Shown piece after piece: positions 1-6,936 of a DNA stretch of 9,057 nt. The stretch is taken from assembly GCA_022843885.1 (NCBI GenBank), contig JALHMU010000034.1:1-9057 (forward strand). The letters run 5' to 3'. The notes under the pieces are model-generated. The model made no database searches. It saw only the letters and a program-made list of their open reading frames with translations, and was not told the origin of the DNA. Both the position numbers and the translations under genes were made by a program. The stretch comes from Candidatus Peribacteraceae bacterium. GTDB lineage: Bacteria; Patescibacteriota; Gracilibacteria; Peribacterales; Peribacteraceae. How positions within the stretch are numbered: the stretch's first letter is position 1; the number at the start of each line of letters is the position of its first letter.

Positions 1-1084
1 CGACGCTCCAGTCAAATACTTCCTCGATTCGTTTTCGTGCGGCATGACTCATGTGCTGTCGAGCTGTGTGATCAACGATCATATGTCGAAGTGATTGAAT
101 CAATTCACTGCGCTTTCCCGGATGGAATAGTTCTCCGGCTTTGCCGTGATCGAGCAGGAATGTATTCCCGCCGACGCGACTCGCAATGCAGGCACATCCG
201 CTCGCCATGGCTTCCATAAGCGCATTGCTCAGCCCTTCCGAATAGCTTGGCAGCACGAAAATATCGGTCTTCGCGAGAATATCTGCAATGTCGTGGCGTA
301 ATCCGGTAAATGTAATGACATGTTTGTAGCGTCGCACGAGCGGATGATCGGGCGCATGAAATCCAACGACTTGAAATGTGACGTGTGGCAAAAAACGTTT
401 GAGAGCTTCTGCTGCGAACGCAAAATCATCGACGCCTTTTACTGATTCTAATCGTCCGACGTAACTCACGACCGGATACTGCGGATCTTTCGGGGCGGAA
501 TGAAAACGAGACACATCAAGACCAGTCGGAATGACCTGACTACGATGTTGAATACCAAGACCTTTCAGCACAGCTGTTGGCTGCGGATGAAAGAAGACAA
601 CTTCTGATGCGCGGCGGATGATCTTTGTGCCGAGCGTATGTGCGTACAGAAAGGCACCAAGCCGAGGGAGCCACCCGCGTGGCCACCACGTCATACCGAC
701 AAGTGCATCGGTCAAGAGAAGCACCTTGAAGCCATCGTTGCGAAGCTTCAGTAATGCGAATGAGCTCCAGAACAACACCTTATTGACGATAATGAGATCT
801 GGACTGAGCGTGCGTGCGAGATTGAGTGCATGCGTGGAAAAACCCCGTGCGATTCCGTAGTTCCAAGGATCTGGGAGAAAAAAATCTTTGCGTGTGTGGA
901 CAATCAATGTTTCCGACAAATGTTTCACTTCGGTCTTCTCCCCCATGCACAACACTTCCACGCGATAGCCCATGCGCTGCCACAATTCCGCAAGCTTCAC
1001 AGAACTGACCATCCAACGATGTTCTTCTTTCCAATACGGGCTGATGAGCAGAATGGTCTGCCTTGAATGGTGCGGATGCGCCAT
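1..1084 (-). CDS. GT4-family glycosyltransferase (3' end beyond the window)
   Basis: An open frame of 361 codons starts at ATG 1084 and runs off the left edge without a stop. It reads as a GT-B fold, family 4 glycosyltransferase, expected to move a sugar from a nucleotide-sugar donor to a lipid-linked or polysaccharide acceptor at the cytoplasmic membrane face. The N-terminal half (about 10-180) is the acceptor domain. The C-terminal half begins with VSYVGRLESVKGVDDF (206-221), the usual donor-domain opening. The donor-site EX7E motif is at E283 and E291 in SEGLSNALMEAMASG, followed by a conserved glycine-rich segment (GG near 305). The last visible residues, FDWSV, resemble the C-terminal end of GT4 proteins, so probably only a short tail is missing. 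The start lies 3 nt after the DUF2304 stop (TAA-CCT-ATG), with no Shine-Dalgarno, which suggests translational coupling. Donor and acceptor cannot be told from sequence. The family is quite sure. Confidence 0.9.
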   Translation of the reverse strand, partial: MAHPHHSRQTILLISPYWKEEHRWMVSSVKLAELWQRMGYRVEVLCMGEKTEVKHLSETLIVHTRKDFFLPDPWNYGIARGFSTHALNLARTLSPDLIIVNKVLFWSSFALLKLRNDGFKVLLLTDALVGMTWWPRGWLPRLGAFLYAHTLGTKIIRRASEVVFFHPQPTAVLKGLGIQHRSQVIPTGLDVSRFHSAPKDPQYPVVSYVGRLESVKGVDDFAFAAEALKRFLPHVTFQVVGFHAPDHPLVRRYKHVITFTGLRHDIADILAKTDIFVLPSYSEGLSNALMEAMASGCACIASRVGGNTFLLDHGKAGELFHPGKRSELIQSLRHMIVDHTARQHMSHAARKRIEEVFDWSV

Positions 1085-1087
1085 AGG

Positions 1088-1444
1088 TTAGCGATCGTCA
1101 CGCTGATCTTTGAGGTCCGCGTTGCGAAGCGCATCGTTTCTGACGATCTTCGTGAGACGTTGGGACAGCTCTTCGATACGGACGACCAGATAGAAAACGA
1201 TAAAGAATAGAACGCCGACGGCAGTCACCGTGACGGCAGTTTCATTACGCTTGATGCCCGTCAGTTCACTCAGATATCGAAGTTCCGCGGGAAACATGGA
1301 AAGATACCCGACCGCTCCCCAGAAAATCGTCCAGAGTACACCCTCCCAAATGGTTTTGCGCTGGCGCATAACGAGACTCCACGCATACGCAATCAGGAGC
1401 AGCGAGATAGCCGGAACAACGATTTGATAAGGTGTGAGGGTCAT
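1088..1444 (-). CDS. DUF2304-family small membrane protein
   Basis: A 118-residue protein with three likely membrane segments (about 7-25, 35-52 and 71-90). A charged amphipathic tail follows (VVRIEELSQRLTKIVR, 87-102) and then a very polar end rich in D, R and K. This layout, with the R-I-E-x-L-x-x-R tail after the last helix, fits DUF2304. That family has no proven biochemical role but is commonly found beside GT2 polyprenyl-phosphate sugar synthases, which suggests a partner or membrane anchor for the soluble synthase. Its ATG overlaps the TGA of the upstream GT2 gene (ATGA at 1444-1441), the tightest form of coupling, and the GT4 gene follows 3 nt after its stop. The GT2 neighbour has no membrane helices of its own, so a membrane-recruiting role is a reasonable inference. 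Family call fairly sure; function unknown. Confidence 0.82.
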   Translation of the reverse strand: MTLTPYQIVVPAISLLLIAYAWSLVMRQRKTIWEGVLWTIFWGAVGYLSMFPAELRYLSELTGIKRNETAVTVTAVGVLFFIVFYLVVRIEELSQRLTKIVRNDALRNADLKDQRDDR

Positions 1445-2106
1445 CGTAGGAAGGATCGTAGCAGAATTTTGGCCGCAGTACGTACCCCGTTTGCAAAGGA
1501 TTGGCCTTTTGCGAGGGTATATTCGGAATAAATGACCTTCGTCGGAATAGCCACGATCTTCCAGCGGAAACGCGCAGCCTCGCGGATGATCTCGGTGCAG
1601 AATTCGAAACCTGACATTTTGAGGTTCACTTCTTTTAAGGCCGTCGGCCCAAATGCTTTAAATCCACACTGACTGTCGGCGAGGAAAATACCCGTCGCTA
1701 CGAATGTCAGGAGATTGCCGACTGCATTGAACGCACGACGAATAAGTGGGATGACATTCTTCTGTCCGAAACGATTTGCGATGGCGAGATCTGCGCCGCC
1801 GCGAATGGCATCGATCAGTCTGGGAATATCGGTTGGATCATGTTGGCCATCGGCATCGATGGTAATCACGACATCAAACCCACGCTGCCTGGCAGCTTCA
1901 ATGCCAGTCATTGTCGCAGCTCCTGCGCCACAGTTTTCTGCATGTGACAACACGCTCGCACCTGCATCGCGCGCGACATCAGCCGTTCCGTCGCGAGAAC
2001 CATCATCGACCACGATCACCTCATCCACTTGTGGCTTCACGGCTTTTATGACGTCAGCAACGCGCTTCGCTTCATTGTATGCCGGAATGACTGCCGCGGT
2101 TCGCAT
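1441..2106 (-). CDS. GT2 glycosyltransferase, polyprenyl-phosphate sugar synthase-like
   Basis: A 221-residue GT-A fold enzyme resembling dolichol/undecaprenyl-phosphate mannose or glucose synthases (DPM1-like). It would transfer a sugar from a nucleotide donor to a polyprenyl phosphate on the inner face of the membrane. Visible motifs are the N-terminal VIPAYNE (6-12), the nucleotide-binding VVDDGSRDGT (32-41), and the metal-binding DADGQHD (84-90). Also seen are the acceptor-site region DSQCGFKAF (144-152) and the late GQSFANG segment. No transmembrane helix is evident; the C-terminus (AAKILLRSFLR) is basic and amphipathic and may touch the membrane. The start is 3 nt after the stop of the large GT-C gene (TAA-GCG-ATG). 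The stop TGA is shared with the DUF2304 start, which also shows that TGA is likely a stop in this organism. The exact sugar is unknown. Confidence 0.9.
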   Translation of the reverse strand: MRTAAVIPAYNEAKRVADVIKAVKPQVDEVIVVDDGSRDGTADVARDAGASVLSHAENCGAGAATMTGIEAARQRGFDVVITIDADGQHDPTDIPRLIDAIRGGADLAIANRFGQKNVIPLIRRAFNAVGNLLTFVATGIFLADSQCGFKAFGPTALKEVNLKMSGFEFCTEIIREAARFRWKIVAIPTKVIYSEYTLAKGQSFANGVRTAAKILLRSFLR

Positions 2107-2109
2107 CGC

Positions 2110-4998
2110 TTACGGAATGACGATGTAGACGATGCCGTTCGTAGGATTGTTTACTTGTAACTGCAATCCGCTGACCGGATCATTCGCGTAATTCAGGAAC
2201 GCTTGCACTTTCTGATGCAACGGACCGTTTGGATCTTGTTCGATCGTCGCAGTGTTCGTATCGAAGATGATGCTATTGAAGCCCAGCGCCTTCAAGCGGC
2301 GTGTTGTGAGTGCATGATCACGCTCCTGGTTCACGCAGTTGAAGAATTGCACTTGGTTATCCGCGAGTGGGAGAATTTCGATATTCTTCGGGATGAAGTA
2401 CGGAATGAACGTTCCCATGCGATATGTATACGGACGATTCGGAACCGTTTCATGACGTTCAACGACGCTGTCACGAATATTGTCGTAATCAGGAATCGTG
2501 ATTTCGCGGATTGCAGACGCTGTCACTTTCCCGAGTGGGTATTCAAACAAGTTGCGCTGAATGTCGAACTGCCACATGCGGTTGATACCTGCGATGAGAA
2601 GTCCCGCAATGATACAAATCATCATCACGGTGCGCGACATTTTATCCGGTGCCTTTTTGTAGAGCGCTTCGAGTCCGATTGCGAGGCCAAAGAACATTGC
2701 GATGCCGTACCACATGATACCGTTCGCGGTGAATGCCCATTGCATCAGGAACACCATCGTTCCGGCAAAGAGATAGCGCAGCCAACGTCCTTCTTTCGTC
2801 CAGAAGTATGGAAGCAAGAGGAGCAACGGGAAGAGCATCAACGTCGGAATCAACGTGACGTAATATCCGGCGGAATCCAGGTTCATCGTGGCACGCCATG
2901 GCAAGGTGAGGTAGTGACTCCAGCCTTCACGGAAGCCCCAATAACGATCCAGTTCTTCTGCACGTGCGGATGTTTTGCATGCTGCATGTTCAGGGTCGAG
3001 TTTCAGATCAGCTGGCAAGTATCTGATCTTGTCTTCGCTCACAGGAAGTTCCTCTGGAACGTCTTCTTGCTGGAGGTATGTGATGTACGGCGCCAAATTA
3101 TTTTCATGTCCGAGAATGCTTCCCACATTGATCGCACCATTGCTGAAAGCGTTGTGTGCCATCCAAGGAGCCGCTGCTACAACAAAACCAAGTCCGAAGA
3201 ATCCGACTGACCAGCCAAATTCTTTCAGCAAGCTGACCTTTTGACGCAATGACCATGCAAACAATGCAGCGCCCAGTGCGAGCAGTGTGAACATCGACAC
3301 AAGCTGCACGCTGTTCGGCTGGAATGGCAACACGTATCCAACTTTCTTTGCGATTTCATAGACGTTGAATGGTGCGAACTTACTCAAGAGCGCGAAGCCG
3401 GCAAATGTCGCAGCGAGGAATCCGAACCGTCCGAAGTACGCGCCAGTGAGCACCGAACCAATCATGAGCAGTGCCAACACAGCAGTCGGTTTGATGGCGA
3501 AAGAGAAGCTGATCAGCAATCCTGCGATGAAGAGCAATGTTTTGTTTCCGCGTTCCGTCGAATGTTCTCGGGACAATCCTGGCGTACCGAACAGATAGAC
3601 GAATACGGCGAGGATCGCGAGTGCTGATGTGAAATACGAAGCGTTATCGATCTTCATATCCGCAAACGAGAAGTGTCCCGTCATTGGCAGGAAGTAGTAC
3701 AACATCGCAGCGAGAACACCTGCACGACGACCGAGGAAAATACGTGCGAATGCGTACGTCGCAAGAACGGTGACGAGACCGGCTGACCAGTTGATGATCA
3801 TCGCGAATGTCGAGCCGACAATACTTTCGAGTCCGAACATGCCATACGCCATCGCGGACAAATATTCCCACTGGAAGGTGGAGAAGATCGGAACGTACAT
3901 GCCGTAGCTGGCGAGGAGTCGTGGGCGGTTCAAGTAGCTTCCAAGATCATCCCAACCGATCGGGAATGGGCGGACGACGTTCAAGAAGTTCAATGCCAAG
4001 TAGCTGACGAGCAACCAAACCAAGAGCGTCCACAAATGATGATGCTCATCATCCATATGTAGCTTGGTGTGCCACGAAGATTTGATCCAGTACCACGATT
4101 GTGGGAACGCGATCAGTGGGAATCCGAAGAAGAGTGGCAGGAGAATGGCAGATTTTAAAAGTCCTAAAATGGAAACGAGCCAGAGCAGTGCGACCCAGAA
4201 GAGCGATCCAATTCCCAGTGAGAACACAAGTTCGAGCAATGGCGAAGGATGACGGTACTTCATGGCGCGAAGTAAGAATCGTCCCGCTGCCAAGAAGTTG
4301 AGCATCAAGAGAAGAATCAGTGCGAACTGTGCGCCGACACGCGTGAATAGGCTGGCCTGCATACAGAAGCCAGAGAGCGTGTAGACCTTTGCGCCGCTCT
4401 GCGTTGTGACTGGCGCAGGTTTGCCGTCCGGTCCGGCCATCATGAATTCACGAAGACATCCTCCATCAAGGAGCTCGCGATAGTTTGCTTGTAATTCATT
4501 GAGCGCCTGCTCACCGATAGATGGATAGATCGCGCGAGTCGGTTCGTAGAAACGCGTGAACGGTTGCGCATTCTCGCCTGAGCCGGTCGATCCGAATGAC
4601 AATGTCGTTGCGATCAGCCACACTGAAAAAATAAATAATCCAATCAGGTGCAATGGACGTGCCGTAAATGGCAATGCAAAACGTCCCGTGCGGAATCCTT
4701 GTACAAGCAACACCGCTCCATAAACGAGTAAGGAGAGCAATACATACGGAACAAGCGGCCCGACCATCGTGAAGAATCCTCCCAAGAACGGGAAGAAGAG
4801 TTGAACACCACGACAGACGAACGTCGGTGCGTTCGTTTGCGTTCCGCACGTCTCTGCCACGGCCTGCGCACTTTCGCTGTCGAGATAAATGAGTCCATGG
4901 ACCGGCACTCCGAGGTAGTACAAGTATGTGTAGAGTCCCCATATGATCAGAAGAACAAACAGGGCAATACTCATGTTACGAATGGTGCGCGCGTCCAT
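2110..4998 (-). CDS. Large polytopic GT-C-like glycosyltransferase/membrane protein
   Basis: A 962-residue integral membrane protein, probably a GT-C superfamily (ArnT/PMT-like) enzyme that uses a lipid-linked sugar on the outer membrane face. The GT-C core seems to start near residue 322. After a helix at 323-342 comes GWDDLGSYLNRP (348-359), matching the first-loop acidic motif, and later FADMKIDNASYF (445-456) fits the second acidic loop. Many further helices follow to about 806. A large loop (about 612-705) separates two helix groups, and a soluble tail of about 155 residues (807-962) ends the protein. The first ~320 residues add about six helices not expected in a minimal GT-C core, with cysteines C51/C62 and C181/C212 in loops predicted outside. 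It is first in the minus-strand operon with GT2, DUF2304 and GT4. The start at 4998 has no Shine-Dalgarno; only a weak TTGAAT-N15-TACACA lies upstream, and M9 is an alternative start. Membrane protein certain; GT-C assignment likely; substrate unknown. Confidence 0.8.
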   Translation of the reverse strand: MDARTIRNMSIALFVLLIIWGLYTYLYYLGVPVHGLIYLDSESAQAVAETCGTQTNAPTFVCRGVQLFFPFLGGFFTMVGPLVPYVLLSLLVYGAVLLVQGFRTGRFALPFTARPLHLIGLFIFSVWLIATTLSFGSTGSGENAQPFTRFYEPTRAIYPSIGEQALNELQANYRELLDGGCLREFMMAGPDGKPAPVTTQSGAKVYTLSGFCMQASLFTRVGAQFALILLLMLNFLAAGRFLLRAMKYRHPSPLLELVFSLGIGSLFWVALLWLVSILGLLKSAILLPLFFGFPLIAFPQSWYWIKSSWHTKLHMDDEHHHLWTLLVWLLVSYLALNFLNVVRPFPIGWDDLGSYLNRPRLLASYGMYVPIFSTFQWEYLSAMAYGMFGLESIVGSTFAMIINWSAGLVTVLATYAFARIFLGRRAGVLAAMLYYFLPMTGHFSFADMKIDNASYFTSALAILAVFVYLFGTPGLSREHSTERGNKTLLFIAGLLISFSFAIKPTAVLALLMIGSVLTGAYFGRFGFLAATFAGFALLSKFAPFNVYEIAKKVGYVLPFQPNSVQLVSMFTLLALGAALFAWSLRQKVSLLKEFGWSVGFFGLGFVVAAAPWMAHNAFSNGAINVGSILGHENNLAPYITYLQQEDVPEELPVSEDKIRYLPADLKLDPEHAACKTSARAEELDRYWGFREGWSHYLTLPWRATMNLDSAGYYVTLIPTLMLFPLLLLLPYFWTKEGRWLRYLFAGTMVFLMQWAFTANGIMWYGIAMFFGLAIGLEALYKKAPDKMSRTVMMICIIAGLLIAGINRMWQFDIQRNLFEYPLGKVTASAIREITIPDYDNIRDSVVERHETVPNRPYTYRMGTFIPYFIPKNIEILPLADNQVQFFNCVNQERDHALTTRRLKALGFNSIIFDTNTATIEQDPNGPLHQKVQAFLNYANDPVSGLQLQVNNPTNGIVYIVIP

Positions 4999-5026
4999 GT
5001 GGTGTGTAGGAAAAAAACAGGAGATT

Positions 5027-5055
5027 CAAGAAAGAAGCGTTCTCTGTGATTCTTG
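5027..5055. promoter_or_regulatory. Inverted repeats in divergent intergenic region (possible operator)
   Basis: CAAGAA at 5027-5032 is matched by TTCTTG at 5050-5055, and between them lies AGAA-GCG-TTCT (5033-5043). The repeats sit between the divergent GT-C gene and sufS, upstream of the sufS -10 candidate, where a regulator could act on both. The arms are short and A/T-biased, so chance is a real alternative. Confidence 0.25.
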
Positions 5056-5062
5056 CATCATA

Positions 5063-5068
5063 TAGAAT
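5063..5068 (+). promoter_or_regulatory. Candidate -10 box of sufS (leaderless start)
   Basis: TAGAAT (5 of 6 to TATAAT) ends 8 nt before the ATG at 5077, so a normal transcription start would fall at about 5075-5077. No convincing -35 is seen; the best-spaced hexamer is TTCTCT at 5040-5045. The position argues for ATG 5077 over an upstream in-frame TTG at 5053, which lies upstream of this box. Confidence 0.5.
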
Positions 5069-5076
5069 ATATCCCC

Positions 5077-6288
5077 ATGCATTACGATGTGGAAGCCGTT
5101 CGGCGTCAATTTCCGATCCTCTCGGGAGGCATCTGCTACCTGGATTCGGCTGCAACAAGCCAGAAGCCGAACATTGTCCTGCGCGCGATGGATACCTTTT
5201 ATACCTCGCAAAATGCCAACATTAACCGTGGTGTACATGCCTTGGCGGAGGCTGCGACTGTCGCATTTGAGGATGCACGCAAGACGGTGCAGCGTTTTCT
5301 GGGTGCGAAACATGCGCACGAAATCATCTTCACACGCAACGCGACCGAAGCGATCAATCTTGTGGCAAAAACATTCGGTCGGTCACTCGCGCAGAAGGAT
5401 CGCATCGCACTGACATTACTCGAACATCACAGCAATATCGTGCCGTGGTTGCAGTTGAAAGAAGAAAAAAATATCACGATCGATTGGATCGGACTTGAGA
5501 CCGATGGATCATTGAATGAATCATCGATTGCCGACGTTCTTTCCAAAAAACCGAAGCTGCTCGCCATCACCGGTGTGAGTAACGTGCTTGGTACAAAAAT
5601 TCCTTTGAAAGAGATCATCAAGAAAGCACATGCGAACGGAACATTGGTCTTGGTTGATGCAGCACAAATGGCAGCACATGAGAAGATAGATGTACAAGAT
5701 CTGGATTGTGATTTCCTCGCATTCTCAGGCCATAAAGTCTATGGACCGACCGGTATCGGAGTGTTGTACGGCAAGGAAAAACTCCTGAACGATTTGCCGA
5801 CATTCCTCGGTGGCGGCGACATGATTCAGACGGTAACGACCGACGGATTTACGGCTGCCGAACTTCCACGAAAATTCGAAGCGGGAACACCAGCAATTGC
5901 AGAAGCAGTTGGACTCAAAAGCGCGATTGAATGGATCGATAGTCTTGGCATCGCTGCAATTGCCGAACATGAAGAACATTTGCTCGCACACGCGCTCGAA
6001 AAATTGCAAACGATCAAAGAAGTAAAAGTGCTTGGACCGAAAGATGCGAAAAAAATTGCAAGCTGCATCTCGTTCACCGTCGATGGTATCCATCCGCATG
6101 ATCTGACGCAGATCTTGAGTGAAAAAGGTGTGTACCTGCGTGCCGGACATCACTGCACACAGCCGCTCCATAACCATCTGGGAGTGGTTGCAACGTCTCG
6201 TATCTCAGTTGCAGCCTATAACACGATTGAAGAAATTGATCGCTTTGCGACGGAAATTTCACATGCAATTTCTGCCTGGAAAAAATAA
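5077..6288 (+). CDS. sufS: Cysteine desulfurase SufS
   Basis: A 403-residue PLP enzyme of the group II (SufS/CsdA) cysteine desulfurases, which removes sulfur from L-cysteine and passes it to an Fe-S scaffold. Visible family motifs are LDSAATSQKP (22-31), NINRGVHALAE (48-58), TRNATEAINLVA (86-97), EHHSN (116-120) and VSNVLGT (167-173). VDAAQ carries the PLP-contacting Asp (D194), and SGHK supplies the Schiff-base lysine (K220). RAGHHCTQPLH (355-365) holds the catalytic cysteine C360 in the short-loop form typical of SufS rather than NifS/IscS. Length is normal for the family (about 400-410). An in-frame TTG at 5053 would add 8 residues, but ATG 5077 fits the family N-terminus (xxYDVEAVRRQFPIL) and the promoter position. 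sufU follows 2 nt after the stop, so the pair is an operon. sufB, sufC and sufD are not in the window. Confidence 0.97.
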   Translation: MHYDVEAVRRQFPILSGGICYLDSAATSQKPNIVLRAMDTFYTSQNANINRGVHALAEAATVAFEDARKTVQRFLGAKHAHEIIFTRNATEAINLVAKTFGRSLAQKDRIALTLLEHHSNIVPWLQLKEEKNITIDWIGLETDGSLNESSIADVLSKKPKLLAITGVSNVLGTKIPLKEIIKKAHANGTLVLVDAAQMAAHEKIDVQDLDCDFLAFSGHKVYGPTGIGVLYGKEKLLNDLPTFLGGGDMIQTVTTDGFTAAELPRKFEAGTPAIAEAVGLKSAIEWIDSLGIAAIAEHEEHLLAHALEKLQTIKEVKVLGPKDAKKIASCISFTVDGIHPHDLTQILSEKGVYLRAGHHCTQPLHNHLGVVATSRISVAAYNTIEEIDRFATEISHAISAWKK

Positions 6289-6290
6289 TC

Positions 6291-6698
6291 ATGGACCTCT
6301 ACGCCGAGAATATTCTCGATCACTATCGGCATCCGCGACATAAAAGTGTTCTGAAGAATCCGACTGTCACACACAAAGAAGAAAATGTGAGCTGCGGCGA
6401 TACAGTCGAACTCTCACTTTCGATGAAAGATGCAAAAATTCTGGAGATCGGATGGAGCGGTGAAGGCTGCGCGATCAGCCAAGCGGCGATGTCGATGTTG
6501 TCAGAAGAATTGATCGGAAAAACAACGGATGAAGCTTTATCAATTGCAACGGATCATATTCACGAACTTCTTGGCGTACCGGTCGGACCACGCCGCACAA
6601 AGTGCGCGCTGCTTTGTCTGCATACACTGAAGAACACGCTCCGTGCAGCAAAAAATGAGCCAGTGCAGAGCTGGACCGAAACGGTTGGGGAACAATAA
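6291..6698 (+). CDS. sufU: SufU-type Fe-S cluster scaffold / sulfur acceptor
   Basis: A 135-residue IscU/SufU-family protein that takes sulfur from SufS. The N-terminal LYAENILDHYRHPRH is the usual opening. The three conserved cysteines are C35 in SCGD (with D37), C60 in GEGCAIS, and C105 in RTKCALL; C109 is extra. Position 104 is lysine rather than the histidine that precedes the last cysteine in E. coli IscU, which is a SufU trait. The C60-C105 distance of 45 is close to IscU and lacks the insertion of roughly 20 residues seen in Firmicutes SufU. It is therefore a short SufU form. It follows sufS by 2 nt without a Shine-Dalgarno, consistent with coupled translation. Its TAA (6696-6698) directly touches the end of the convergent tRNA gene, leaving no room for a terminator. 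Confidence 0.93.
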   Translation: MDLYAENILDHYRHPRHKSVLKNPTVTHKEENVSCGDTVELSLSMKDAKILEIGWSGEGCAISQAAMSMLSEELIGKTTDEALSIATDHIHELLGVPVGPRRTKCALLCLHTLKNTLRAAKNEPVQSWTETVGEQ

Positions 6699-6773
6699 TG
6701 GAGCCGCCCACGGGAATTGAACCCGTGACCCCCTCCTTACCATGGAGGTGCTCTACCACTGAGCTAGGGCGGC
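6699..6773 (-). tRNA. trnT: tRNA-Thr (anticodon GGU)
   Basis: The minus strand folds into a full cloverleaf. The acceptor stem GCCGCCC pairs with GGGCGGC, and the D arm is GCTC/GAGC. The anticodon stem CCTCC/GGAGG encloses the loop ATGGTAA, giving anticodon GGT (34-36). A 5-nt variable loop and a T arm ACGGG/CCCGT with loop TTCAATT follow. Discriminator T73 and an encoded CCA end complete it (tgg at 6699-6701 on the plus strand). It should read ACC and ACU threonine codons. The CCA end abuts the sufU stop codon, and a candidate promoter lies just upstream. Confidence 0.97.
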
Positions 6774-6783
6774 ATGGAGCGAA

Positions 6784-6812
6784 AGTGTAGAAGAAAAGCG
6801 CCTGCTTGGCTA
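6784..6812 (-). promoter_or_regulatory. Candidate promoter of tRNA-Thr
   Basis: On the minus strand TAGCCA (6812-6807, 4 of 6 to TTGACA) is followed after 17 nt by TACACT (6789-6784, 4 of 6 to TATAAT). Transcription would start near 6777, about 4 nt before the mature tRNA 5' end. Its -35 shares bases with the plus-strand promoter of the small membrane protein gene. Confidence 0.5.
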
Positions 6813-6834
6813 TGTACTCATAGTGCTACATACT
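6806..6834 (+). promoter_or_regulatory. Candidate promoter of the small membrane protein gene
   Basis: TTGGCT (6806-6811) and CATACT (6829-6834) are separated by 17 nt, each matching the sigma-70 consensus at 4 of 6 positions. The ATG at 6844 is 9 nt after the -10, leaving at most a few nucleotides of leader. The -35 overlaps that of the divergent tRNA promoter. Confidence 0.4.
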
Positions 6835-6843
6835 TCTCACACA

Positions 6844-6936
6844 ATGAAACTGAAAGATTTTTTCATCGGGCGAGCGGTTGTGTTCACACTCATTTGCGCG
6901 TGCCTCTTGATCGCATGGCTTGTGAGCCAATATTAG
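6844..6936 (+). CDS. Predicted 30-residue single-pass membrane micropeptide
   Basis: A 31-codon frame starts at ATG 6844 (MKLKDFFIGR...) and ends at TAG 6934-6936. The peptide has a short basic N-terminus (K2, K4, R10), one hydrophobic helix (about 11-27, including two cysteines C18 and C20) and a polar end (SQY). The charge pattern predicts N-in topology with a very short outside tail. It looks like a real small membrane protein rather than chance. It fills the gap between the tRNA gene and the convergent TerC gene, starts just after a spaced -35/-10 pair, and shows a coherent lysine-helix-polar layout. Its stop overlaps the opposite-strand TerC stop (TTAG, 6933-6936). No function is recognised. 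It could also be the remnant of a longer membrane-anchored protein, or a signal-anchor-like chance ORF. There is no Shine-Dalgarno, as elsewhere in this window. Confidence 0.55.
   Translation: MKLKDFFIGRAVVFTLICACLLIAWLVSQY

Noticed and set aside
1715..2128. 137-codon open frame on the plus strand
   Set aside because: It is antisense to the well-supported GT2 gene; the low-complexity A/S/P-rich translation reflects the opposite-strand codons.
2203..3210. Long open frame of 335 codons on the plus strand, antisense to the GT-C gene
   Set aside because: It has no recognisable domain and an odd composition rich in R, H, C and E. It lies opposite a clearly coding membrane protein gene, so it is a frame shadow.
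5053..5076. Upstream TTG as start of sufS
   Set aside because: It would add eight residues not seen in the family and lies upstream of the -10 candidate TAGAAT; ATG 5077 fits better.
6475..6759. Minus-strand open frames spanning sufU and the tRNA gene
   Set aside because: They are translations of the tRNA-Thr gene and of the sufU antisense strand; no independent protein signal.
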